A program made the translations under genes and the position numbers. From Pseudomonas tensinigenes (lineage in GTDB: Bacteria > Pseudomonadota > Gammaproteobacteria > Pseudomonadales > Pseudomonadaceae), in contig NZ_CP077089.1 in NCBI RefSeq assembly GCF_014268445.2, positions 3,217,501-3,281,500 of the forward strand: DNA of 64,000 bases. Reading direction: 5' to 3'. Below are positions 52,682-61,900 of the stretch, one piece after another (position 1 is the stretch's first letter; every line of letters starts with the position of its first letter). The notes under the pieces were generated by a model that did no database searches, was not told the origin of the DNA, and saw only the letters and a list, made by a program, of their open reading frames with translations.

Positions 52682-53992
52682 TTACTTGGGATAACCGGCG
52701 CGCTTCATCTCGCGTTCAGTGGTTTGCTGCGCGGCAGTCAGGGCCTGATCCACCGTGGTTTGGCCGATCAGCGCCGCCGAGAATAGCTTGCCGACCTGCG
52801 TCCCCACTGCCTGGAACTCAGGAATGGTCACCAGTTGAATGCCGATGTACGGCACCGGTTTCAGCGTTGGCTTGCTCGGGTCAGCCGCTTTCAGCGATTC
52901 GAGCGTGACCTTGGCAAACGGCGCGGCGCTCATGTAGGCATCGCTGTAGGTCGAGGCGCGGGTGCCTGGCGGTACGTTGGCGATGCCGTCAGTTTTGGCC
53001 ACCAGTTCGCCATATTCTTTGGAGGTTGCCCAGGCGCTGAATTGCTTCGCGGCGTCTTTGGCTTTGGAACTGGTCGGAATCGCCAGCGCCCACGAGTACA
53101 GCCAGGCCGAGCCTTTGTCAGTCACTTGATGCGGGGCGAAGGTGAAGCCGACATGATCGGCAACCTTGCTCTGGGTCTTGTCGGTGACGAACGAGCCGGC
53201 GACGCTGGCATCGACCCACATCGCGCATTTGCCGCTGTTGAACAGTGCGAGGTTTTCGTTGAAACCGTTGCTGGAAGCGCCCGGCGGGCCGGATTTCTTC
53301 ATGGTGTCGACATAGAAGTTCAGCGCGTTTTTCCACTCAGGGCCGCTGAATTCCGGTTTCCACTGCTCATCGAACCAGCGCGCGCCATAGGCGTTGGCGA
53401 CGGTGGTGATCAGCGCCATGTTCTCGCCCCAGCCGGCCTTGCCGCGCAGGCAGATGCCGTACTGTTCCTTGTCCTTTTTCGTGAGCTTTTCGGCGAAACC
53501 GGCAATCTCTTCCCAAGTCGGACGCTCGGGCATGGTCAGGCCGGCATCCTTGAACAGGTCGGTGCGGTAATAGGTGATCGAGCTTTCCGCGTAAAACGGC
53601 AGGGCGTACAGCGAACCCTTGACCGACAGGCCTTCACGCACCGACGGGAACACATCGTCGAGGGCGTAACTGGCCGGCAGATCCTTCATCGGTTCGAGCC
53701 AACCCTTTGCGCCCCACAGTGCCGCTTCGTACATGCCGATGGTCAACACGTCGAACTGACCGCCCTGAGTGGCGATGTCGGTGGTCAGGCGTTGGCGCAG
53801 AACGTTTTCTTCGAGCACCACCCAATTGAGTTTGATGTCCGGATGCTCGGCCTCGAAGGTTTTCGAGAGCTTTTGCATGCGGATCATGTCGCTGTTGTTG
53901 ACGGTGGCGATGGTCAGGGTCTGGGCGCCAAGGCTGACGCTGCTGAGGGTCATGCAGGTGAGGGCAAGCAGAGCTTTTGCAGTGGGTTGCAT
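52682..53992 (-). CDS. mtlE: Polyol ABC transporter substrate-binding protein
   Basis: A 436-residue periplasmic binding protein with signal peptide MQPTAKALLALTCMTLSSVS before GAQTLTIATVNN. Family features include DIKLNWVVLEENVLRQRLTT, FDVLTIGMYEAALWG and CMWVDASVAGSFV. It captures mannitol, sorbitol and arabitol for MtlFGK. First gene of the operon; its promoter region lies at 53993-54336, where MtlR should act. Confidence 0.94.
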   Translation of the reverse strand: MQPTAKALLALTCMTLSSVSLGAQTLTIATVNNSDMIRMQKLSKTFEAEHPDIKLNWVVLEENVLRQRLTTDIATQGGQFDVLTIGMYEAALWGAKGWLEPMKDLPASYALDDVFPSVREGLSVKGSLYALPFYAESSITYYRTDLFKDAGLTMPERPTWEEIAGFAEKLTKKDKEQYGICLRGKAGWGENMALITTVANAYGARWFDEQWKPEFSGPEWKNALNFYVDTMKKSGPPGASSNGFNENLALFNSGKCAMWVDASVAGSFVTDKTQSKVADHVGFTFAPHQVTDKGSAWLYSWALAIPTSSKAKDAAKQFSAWATSKEYGELVAKTDGIANVPPGTRASTYSDAYMSAAPFAKVTLESLKAADPSKPTLKPVPYIGIQLVTIPEFQAVGTQVGKLFSAALIGQTTVDQALTAAQQTTEREMKRAGYPK

Positions 53993-54071
53993 CGTGCACT
54001 CCTTTTCTGCGTCCGGTGGGAGGCAGAAGGACAGTTATTGTTTTTGTGTCTTCCGACGACAGGAAGAATGT

Positions 54072-54143
54072 GCACTGATTACAGCCTTCAATCGCAGGGC
54101 TGACAAATCATCCCTAGCACTTTTATCGATACTTTTTTGCACT
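54072..54143 (-). promoter_or_regulatory. Candidate MtlR activator sites upstream of mtlE
   Basis: On the mtlE coding strand the motif AGTGC occurs at 54139-54143, 54117-54121 and 54072-54076. The first two are exactly 22 bp apart, two helical turns, and begin similar A-rich or TA-containing stretches. Direct repeats at this spacing are usual for AraC-type activators. The motif is short, so this is a weak call. Confidence 0.3.
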
Positions 54144-54232
54144 GGGCTTTTGCTGACTAAACGCAGGGAAGGGCGTTTCAACGCCGAGGTGCTATCGAAT
54201 GCGTACAGGTTTCTGATGTCGACACAGCCCCT

Positions 54233-54322
54233 TGTAGGAGTGAGCCTGCTCGCGATAGCGGAATGTCAGCCAACATTTCTGCAAGCTGTCACACCGCTAT
54301 CGCGAGCAGGCTCAGTCCTACA
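54233..54322. repeat. REP-like inverted doublet, variant flank
   Basis: Arms TGTAGGAGTGAGCCTGCTCG (54233 on) and CGAGCAGGCTCAGTCCTACA (to 54322), with CGATAGCGG / CCGCTATCG extensions. The core GAGCCTGCTCGCG matches the main family, while the flank differs. It lies between the mtlR 3' end and the mtlE promoter region. Confidence 0.78.
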
Positions 54323-54336
54323 GTGGAATTGCGTTG

Positions 54337-55242
54337 TCAGTGGTGGTTCTGTTCGGTCAGGCGCTGCACCGCGAGCCGTCGATAATGCGACGGCGTCATG
54401 CCCTTGAGCTGCTGAAAGCGCCGATTGAAGTTGGAAATGTTGTTGAAGCCGGATTCGAAACACACATCGGTCACCGGTTTATCGCCGTCAGCCAGCAGTT
54501 CACAGGATTTGCTGATGCGCAGGCGATTGACGAACTCGATGAAGTTGCGCCCAGTGGCCTGTTTGAACACTCGGCTGAAATAAGTGGGTGTCATACCCAG
54601 ATGTTCCGCGACTTCCTCCAGTGAAATATCCCGGGCGTAGTGCGCAAAGATGTAGTCCACGGCGCGGTTGGTGCGGTCGATATTGTGTTCATCGGCCAGT
54701 TGCGTGTTAGTGGCGCCCGAGAGCAATTGATAGTCGTCACTCGCAGCGAGCAATTCCATCAGGATAAAGAAGTGGCCGAGGCGGGTAATGCCTCTGGAAT
54801 CGGCAATGCGCTGCATCAGCGTCATGGCCTGGCGAATCGTGTGCTTGCAGCGGAATTCGATACCGTACTGCGCACGTTCCAGCAGCGGTGCAAGGGATTT
54901 GAGTTCGGCGAAAACCTGATGGCCGTCTTCGAACAATTCATCGGTGAAGTTGACCAGCATGTCGCGCTTTTCAACCACTTCGTCTTCAGCTACCTGGCTG
55001 ATCCAGTTGTGCGGCAGATTGGGCCCGGTGAGAAACAGGGTTTCGGGATAAAAGTTGCCGATGTAGTCGCCGATGAACACCTTTCCGGCGCTGGCGACGA
55101 TCAGATGCAGTTCGTATTCCTTGTGGAAATGCCAACGTACCAGCGGGCAGGGGAAGCCGTGCTGGCGGTAGATGATGGACAACCCGTTATGGTCATCCAT
55201 CAACTCGTATGAAGGGTCGGTCACGCGGGCGGTTCGGGTCAT
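54337..55242 (-). CDS. mtlR: AraC-family activator of the mannitol operon
   Basis: A 301-residue AraC/XylS regulator. The N-terminal cupin-like half (RWHFHKEYELHLIVASAGKVFIGDYIG) should bind the polyol. The C-terminal double helix-turn-helix reads ISLEEVAEHLGMTPTYFSRV then FKQATGRNFIEFVNRLRI and DVCFESGFNNISNFNRRFQQ, ending GMTPSHYRR. It stands directly before the mtl operon in the same direction, as described for P. fluorescens mtlR, a positive regulator. Confidence 0.93.
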   Translation of the reverse strand: MTRTARVTDPSYELMDDHNGLSIIYRQHGFPCPLVRWHFHKEYELHLIVASAGKVFIGDYIGNFYPETLFLTGPNLPHNWISQVAEDEVVEKRDMLVNFTDELFEDGHQVFAELKSLAPLLERAQYGIEFRCKHTIRQAMTLMQRIADSRGITRLGHFFILMELLAASDDYQLLSGATNTQLADEHNIDRTNRAVDYIFAHYARDISLEEVAEHLGMTPTYFSRVFKQATGRNFIEFVNRLRISKSCELLADGDKPVTDVCFESGFNNISNFNRRFQQLKGMTPSHYRRLAVQRLTEQNHH

Positions 55243-55356
55243 GGCGGGCAGCTTTTTTGTTATCGCCCGCCGATCATGCCTCGTTTGCCGTGGCGTGCGC
55301 CAGTTCGTTGCGAGGGCATTCCATGGAGCTGACTCAATCAGACTGCACGCGCAGCG

Positions 55357-56229
55357 TTACTGCGCCTTCTCGTTAGCTTTCTCAAGATTGGCCAGACAGC
55401 AATAAAAGACAATTTTCGAGTCTTTAATAAAATCGAAATTGATGATGTTGCACAGCTTCGCCCAGCCTGTCCTGTCCGGGGAGAACCAGGTGTCCAGATC
55501 ATTAAGAATTCGCTTTGGCCCGCCGGGAAACGTAAAACACGTAGCAGAGAGCGACCAGAGGTGTTGCCTGCTCCTGGGCTCGGCCATTACCTTTGTAATG
55601 AATTGGTGCAGGTCAGTGGTGCTGACAAGGCTTTGGCCGATCCATTTGTGGTTGATTGGTGAGTAAAACCGATTGTCGTTTGCGTTCCACGGCATCGACG
55701 CTGTAACCAGGACTCTTTGCAGAGCACTTGATTGTTTGAGCTGGCCAAGTGAGCGGTACACGTTATGGCTGGGAATCATCCGTTCACCAAGATGTTGCAG
55801 CATCAAATCCCTGAACTTGATGAAGTTGAACTCACTGTCACCTTTTTTCAGTTCATGAAAGTCGAGGATAATGAATTCATCCGGTCTTTCCGAGAGGAAT
55901 CTGTTGACATCGCGAACAAGATCTTCAAGGGTTCGCGAAGTAAGATACCCGTTGTGCTGAAAACGGAACTGACTGAAACCTTTGGCTTTGTCGTGATACT
56001 CCAGGCGAACATCCAGTGCTCGGGCACCGAGGTTGAGTTGCGCGTAGAAAGAATCATCCTGGCAGGCGATGAGGTTTTTGCCTGGAAGCAATGCGTACGA
56101 GGCTTTCCAGTCACAGCCCGCATTATGCGTTCCAGGCAGTGTCAGTTCAAAAAGGGACAAGTTATCAAGTTGCGGGATGGCGGACATCCATTGATTAAGT
56201 GGAATGTTTTCGAGTTTGGTGTTAAGCAT
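55357..56229 (-). CDS. PI-PLC X-domain phosphodiesterase, copy A
   Basis: A 290-residue protein of the PLC-like phosphodiesterase superfamily. The catalytic first His is in LPGTHNAGCDW, the acidic/Arg block is LGARALDVRLEY, and the second His is likely in FRFQHNGYLTS, followed by EFIILDFHELKKG. Substrate could be a phosphoinositide or another cyclic phosphodiester; it cannot be read. There is no signal peptide, so any export would need another route. The next gene upstream (copy B) is a paralog with aligned motifs and the same C-terminal pattern (IINFDFIKDSKIVFYCCLANL). Confidence 0.82.
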   Translation of the reverse strand: MLNTKLENIPLNQWMSAIPQLDNLSLFELTLPGTHNAGCDWKASYALLPGKNLIACQDDSFYAQLNLGARALDVRLEYHDKAKGFSQFRFQHNGYLTSRTLEDLVRDVNRFLSERPDEFIILDFHELKKGDSEFNFIKFRDLMLQHLGERMIPSHNVYRSLGQLKQSSALQRVLVTASMPWNANDNRFYSPINHKWIGQSLVSTTDLHQFITKVMAEPRSRQHLWSLSATCFTFPGGPKRILNDLDTWFSPDRTGWAKLCNIINFDFIKDSKIVFYCCLANLEKANEKAQ

Positions 56230-56415
56230 TTCATTGTCCTGCGTAAAGTTATAGAAGTTGTGCGCGCAGGATGTTTATAGTGTCTGGGGCTTGTTTGGCC
56301 AATGCTTTGTTTAATGCAATTCGTGTATCGGTGGATGCGGGCGTGCGCTAGGTAATGCCGCCAAGTGTTTTTTGTATGTTACTTGGCGAACATGATTCGC
56401 TTGGTTTACTGTTTA

Positions 56416-57360
56416 TCAGCTGTTTGAATGGCGGAGGATATAGGAAGAATGCCCTCGGGATTTTTCAAAGGCCTTCTTGATATTCGCCTGATAGCAGAAA
56501 TAAACGAGTTTTGAGTTTTTTATGAAATCGAAGTTGATAATGCTGCATTTTTCTGCCCAGTCACTGTTGTCTGGATCGAACCACGTGTCGAGCTGATCAA
56601 GCATTCTGACAGGCCCGCCAGCGTCATAGATGGCTGCCGACAGCGACCAGGGTGCCGACTTCTCAGGAGGCTCAGCCAACACTCTGGCAATGAACGCCTG
56701 CAGGCGCGTGTGTTGGGGTTGAGCTATCTGCTCCAGGGTATCTCCGACAACTTTCAGAAAGTCACTGCCGGCCCATTGATGGGTTATTTGCGCACCGAAG
56801 ACGGTTCGGTCCAGGTGGCGGTTGGCAGGTCCGGTGACCAGCACACGCTGAAGTCGGCTGACGTCCTTTAATTGACCAAGTGTCAGGTGTCTGTTGCCGG
56901 TGGGGATGATGTGCTCACCCAGTTGCACCTTCATTACCTCATTGAAGTATTTGAAATCGAAGGGTTCAGCGCCGTGTTCGATTTTGTGAAAGTCCAAAAT
57001 GATGAACTCATTAAAACTTCTCTCGAGAAACGCTTTAATGTCACGAATAAGGTCGGCCAGCGTGCGCGAAGACCAGGTCTTGTCGTGTACAAACCGGAAC
57101 TTTTCAAGCCCGTTCGCATGGGGGTTGTAAACCAGGCGCACATCAAGCGCCCGGGCACCGCGGTTGAGCTGACTGTAAAAGGATACGTCCTGGCAGGCGA
57201 ACCAGTTACGCGTGAATACATTGGAATAGTCGGCTTCCAGGTCGCAACCGGCGTTATGGGTGCCTGGCAATGTCAGCTCATTGAGTGAAAGTGTGTCGAT
57301 TTCCGGGGCTGCATTCATCCACTCGTAAAGAGGCAGTATTTGTCTGTTGAGTTGCGTCAT
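56416..57360 (-). CDS. PI-PLC X-domain phosphodiesterase, copy B
   Basis: A 314-residue paralog of copy A. It has LPGTHNAGCDL, RGARALDVRLVY, FRFVHDKTWSS and EFIILDFHKIEHG, and ends near IINFDFIKNSKLVYFCYQAN. The start at 57360 (MTQLNRQILPLYEW) aligns with that of copy A; ATG codons at 57369 and 57396 are also in frame. Like copy A it lacks a signal peptide. The two genes are 186 bp apart and are followed upstream by a glycosyltransferase and a large metalloprotease-like protein, so the region may concern toxins or surface modification. Confidence 0.8.
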   Translation of the reverse strand: MTQLNRQILPLYEWMNAAPEIDTLSLNELTLPGTHNAGCDLEADYSNVFTRNWFACQDVSFYSQLNRGARALDVRLVYNPHANGLEKFRFVHDKTWSSRTLADLIRDIKAFLERSFNEFIILDFHKIEHGAEPFDFKYFNEVMKVQLGEHIIPTGNRHLTLGQLKDVSRLQRVLVTGPANRHLDRTVFGAQITHQWAGSDFLKVVGDTLEQIAQPQHTRLQAFIARVLAEPPEKSAPWSLSAAIYDAGGPVRMLDQLDTWFDPDNSDWAEKCSIINFDFIKNSKLVYFCYQANIKKAFEKSRGHSSYILRHSNS

Positions 57361-57491
57361 GTTATCCATCCGGCACAAGTGAGTAATGAAAGTCATTATT
57401 GATGCGAGAGCGGATGGTTATAGCGCTTGATATTTGTTTGGCCAATATCGGTAGTTATGCAGTGTGTGTCGTCACGACCGGTTACTGATCG

Positions 57492-58790
57492 TCACGTTGG
57501 CGAAGTATTGCGGTTTTTTGCTTCAATCCATTGCGCCATATATTGAGTACTTTTGTGCGCATGATGCCGCAACATGCTGCCGATAAAGTTATTGGCTCTG
57601 AGTGTCGGCAAGTTCAGTTGGCAATCACGCAGCTTTTCGATCAGCGCCTGACCATGCACTGCCCGTTGGTAGCGCTCGCCGAGCAAGGTGTTTGCCGCCA
57701 ATTGGCTCGCCTGCCACTGCGTTTCATCCTGATAGAGGCGAACGGCCTGGTTGGCCAACTCGGTCGCCGAAAGCGCAACGGCACCGGGCCACGGCTGACC
57801 GGCATGCATGCCCTCCGCTCCAATGGGGGTGGTGACACTCGGTGTGCCGCACAGCATGGCGTCAACCAGTTTGCCCTTTATACCGGCGCCGAAGCGCAGC
57901 GGGGCCAGGCAAACCCGTGCGGCGGACATGACCTGCAACGCGTCTTCGGCCCAGTTCATCACATGAAAGCCCTGCGCAGCATTATGCAACGCCGTGGCCT
58001 TGGGCGGTGTGTATGCGCCATAGATGTGCAACTGCGCTTGCGGCAATTGCTGACGTATAAGTGGCCAGACGATGGATTTCATCCAGAGCACCGCATCCCA
58101 GTTGGGCGCGTGCCGGAAGTTGCCGATGCTTACAAAGTGCGCTCGATCGGTGAAGGCCGCAGGGGGGGCACCTGGCAGGTCAATCATCAGTGGGCACCAA
58201 TGCAACAATTGACGTGGCAAGCCGAATTGTTCGACCAGCAAGTCAATTTCCACTTCGGAAATCATCAGGTTCAGATCGCAGCGGTACAGCGCCGCGATTT
58301 CCCGTTTGGCCAGATCAGTATCGGCCATCAACTCAAACTCTTCGCGCAATGCCGGCGCAAACAGCTCGCTGAAGTCGTCCTGATCGCTGTTGGCTTTCAG
58401 GCGGTCCTTGAGCCGCTGATGGCGGGCATGTCGCAGGCTCTGCAGGTCGGAGGTTTCCAGCACACGCAGGGCCTCGGGGCAGTGCTTTTCAACCCGCCAG
58501 CCGAACTGCTCCTCCATCATGAACTGGTCGAACAGCACAATATCCGGCGCCAGTTCACTGATGAATACGTCGAAACTGCTGTTGTTGAGTTCAATGGATA
58601 CTTCGCGAATACCCAACGCAGATAGATCTGCCTTATGTTCGCCGGGGCCGGCGGGACTGCTGAAGGTGATGTCCCAACCCTGTTGCAAAAACGTTTCGAG
58701 GATCTGCATGACGTGGCCACTGGCGGCGGACGAGCGCGGTTCGGGCCAGACATATCCGATGACCAGGACTTTGGTAACGGGCTGAGTCAT
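57492..58790 (-). CDS. Glycosyltransferase, GT-B fold
   Basis: A 432-residue GT-B type glycosyltransferase. The N-terminal Rossmann part begins KVLVIGYVWPEPRSSAAS and the C-terminal nucleotide-sugar half contains HFVSIGNFRHAPNWDAV, then CLAPLRFGAGIKGKLVDAML with the family-typical GxxxK and TTPIGAEGM. It probably belongs to GT4. The acceptor is unknown. The start at 58790 is preferred to an upstream frame start. It stands between the PI-PLC-like pair and the 1275-residue protein, all leftwards. Confidence 0.85.
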   Translation of the reverse strand: MTQPVTKVLVIGYVWPEPRSSAASGHVMQILETFLQQGWDITFSSPAGPGEHKADLSALGIREVSIELNNSSFDVFISELAPDIVLFDQFMMEEQFGWRVEKHCPEALRVLETSDLQSLRHARHQRLKDRLKANSDQDDFSELFAPALREEFELMADTDLAKREIAALYRCDLNLMISEVEIDLLVEQFGLPRQLLHWCPLMIDLPGAPPAAFTDRAHFVSIGNFRHAPNWDAVLWMKSIVWPLIRQQLPQAQLHIYGAYTPPKATALHNAAQGFHVMNWAEDALQVMSAARVCLAPLRFGAGIKGKLVDAMLCGTPSVTTPIGAEGMHAGQPWPGAVALSATELANQAVRLYQDETQWQASQLAANTLLGERYQRAVHGQALIEKLRDCQLNLPTLRANNFIGSMLRHHAHKSTQYMAQWIEAKNRNTSPT

Positions 58791-58905
58791 TAGCAGTGAT
58801 CCTATGCAGCAAAGCGTGGGCGAAAAAAGGGCGCAATTAAACCACAGTGGTGGTTGCTTGCACCCGGTTATCAATCAGGCCCGGTGGCGGAAATACAGGT
58901 AAGAC

Positions 58906-61900
58906 CTACGCTTTGCCCAGGTTGAGGCCCAGAGTGCCGAGGAATGGTTCGGCTGCGGAATTTTTCAGCGCTGAGTCGAGGGTCGAGATGTTTATGCCAA
59001 ATCCAGCTGGATCGGATTTGATTTGATCAATCAAAGAAACCGCTATTTCGTAAGAGTCTGCGTTGTACAGAGCCGGGTGCTTCTGAATCAAAGTCGGAAG
59101 ACTCGGACGAATGGAATCAAACTGATGCAGATGGGTGAAGCTGTCCGTGCTCACTGTTCTGTAAGGATTGGAGAACGTCGGATCGACCATGCGCGGGTTT
59201 CGTGCGAGATCAATCAGAGAAGCCACATCGGTTTGCGCGTATTCCAGGGGCTTTCCGTAATACAGATCGAGTGTGCCGGGTGCGCCATGGGACATCTCAT
59301 GGATCAGAACATCCGCTATCCGGGTTTCGTCGTATTTGGATGTGCGATATAGATCATCCAGATGTTCCGGAAAAATCTTGATGAACCTTTTGATTGATTC
59401 CTGATGTACGGTGCCCTTGACGACTGCCTTTTTCCATTGTTTGTAATCGGGCACATTCAAGGCTGCCACCGCAGGCACATTGGTTCTTTTGAATGATACG
59501 TTTGCGAGCGTGAAAGCATCCAGATCCTTGCGCATTGCCTGCAGTCTCGACCCTATGTGCTTTACGGCTTCGTCAGACCCAGTACCAAACACATAAGTAA
59601 GAATCTTGCGAACTTCGAATTCCCATTCCGAGTCGCCCAACAAGGCGATGGCATTGTTGAGTTTGGTTTTGGCGGCGGGGATTGCTTTTTTCAAATAGCG
59701 TTTGGTGTAACTTTTTGGCATGAGCTTGCGCCAAGGTAGGGAAGGCAGTTTGAACTTGTAATTCAGACTGTCCATTTTGGCTCCCCATGGTTCGCCCAAA
59801 CGGTTCAACGCGTACCATTCATCACTGTGGCGTATGCCCCAAACCTGGAACACGTCTGCGGATTCTTGCGCAGTTTGTCGGATGCCCAGGCGGATAGTGT
59901 CTGGATCGACAGCCTTCGAAAGTGCGTGATAGGGCGTCTTTCCCGACCATTTGCGCGCATCGTAAATGGCGCTTTCGAGGGCAGCCACACTGCTGTGCCA
60001 GCCTTTACGCAAAAGTTTGGCACCATTCACAAGCAAATCGGTTGCGCCATCCAGCGGATTGAGCAAGTTGCTGATCAATCCAGCGCCTGTCGAAGCTATC
60101 TTGCTGGCCTTGGTGGCGATACTCATGCTCGTGGCGGCCAGGCTGGCAATCTTTGCGATGGCTCCGACCACTAACAGAATGGTCATCGCGGCTTCCAGGG
60201 TGCACGCCTTGGCTCCGTCCAATTGTCGCTCGATGTCGTCTGAACCGAGATCTTCGATGCATGACTTGAAGGGCACGACAAAGTTGAGAAACGTGTCCAG
60301 GTCCTTTTCCCGTTTTGCACGCAATGCTTCAAGCCGGGTCTGGCCCCAGCACTCTTTGACCAACTCATCGTAAGTCGCGACGGGTCTGTGCTTGAGTACG
60401 AAGTTCACCAGACGGTCGAACTCTGTCGAGTAGAAGCTCTGGTAGTACCCATTTATTGGCGACAGTGGCGCGACGGCTGACAACTCGGCAACTTTGTCGA
60501 TCACCCCCGAACTGACGTCCACGAGACCGGGCGTTACACCATGGGTATAACACTCGATGTTCATCGGCAGTTGATGAACTTTCGCAGGCGCAGAGTAATT
60601 CGTCTCATTGCTGCGAGCGGGAGCGCTCAACAGATTTTCCCTTTGCACAAGCTTGGCCAACTCGGTGTTTTCGCGACAGACGCCGTGCAGCGTGAATAAT
60701 TCGTAACAGGTCACCCGGCCTTCGAACTCGCAGCAGACCACTACGCCGTAGCGACCCTTTGCTTCATCTATTTCTTTATGACTTTCCGTCGGTTTGCGCT
60801 CAGTCGTTTTCAGAATGGCGTCAAGGGTCGTCGCGATAGGATTGGCCGAGATACCGGTAATCGATTGGAGTCTGGCGACCGAGGGCCTGACGGTGAACAT
60901 CGTCACCTTGCCCTTGAGCAATCGAATCCGGTCGAGCAATGGCATTGAAGTAAATGCTTGCTTCAAATGCGTATTCATCGCTTGCGCATACGCCAGATAG
61001 GCCCGATTGAACTGACGGTAGAACTCATCGTCGGGAGAAACCAGATTACCGCGCATGTTGGGGAACGCTGTATAGATGCTTTCCCCTTTTTTCAAATCCC
61101 AATTGCCGGTCGCCAAGTCGTTGGACATATGCAACTCGACAGGTGACATTTTTAGCGAAATGTAAGCGTCTTCCAGCGGTCGATTGCGCGTTTGCTGAAG
61201 GACGTCGCTTTCAAGGTAAGTGCAACCCTTGGCGACCTGCTTGAGGATATCCAGTGCCACGCTTTTGCGGGTTGGCAGTTGACGCGTCAGTGTTTCAGCG
61301 TTTTCGGCAAGCGTCCTCGCGTGTCGGGCGTAGGCGTCCGTGGCGACTTTCAGTGAGTCAGTGACTGATTTTTCGACGTCATCAGGCGTGACGATTTTGT
61401 TGAGCACTGCCCAATCAATCACAGGATCCACGGCGGCCAAAGCGTCGAGCATCTTGCGCGATTCGGTCACTGGTTCCAGTGTCGAAAGTTGCTGCAATTG
61501 CGCGTAAGTCATGGATCGAGTCGAGCCTGGCGCTATGATTTCTTGCACCGCCACGATTCGGCAAAATTCCACGCATTGCGGCGTTCCCACTAGCAGGGTG
61601 GCAGGTAGACCTTTGACCAGAAATTCCGGCGCAGGCTCCGCCAGCAGCAAGTGAGCGGCCAATGCTGCATTCTTTTTACTCACCCTGTGGTGCTCGATCA
61701 GGTGATTCTCGAAATCGGTTTGAATCTCGGCGAAGGACTTTTCCATATGCTTGGCAGCATACAAATCGAAACCGGCAACATGATTTCGCGGTACATCTTC
61801 TCCGACTTGAGGATGAAGATTGAGCAGCAGCGAAGTCAGGACAATCTGCTTGCGCGACGTTTCCGATTGCGGTTGGTTGTCGCGCGCGCCGTACCAGTCA

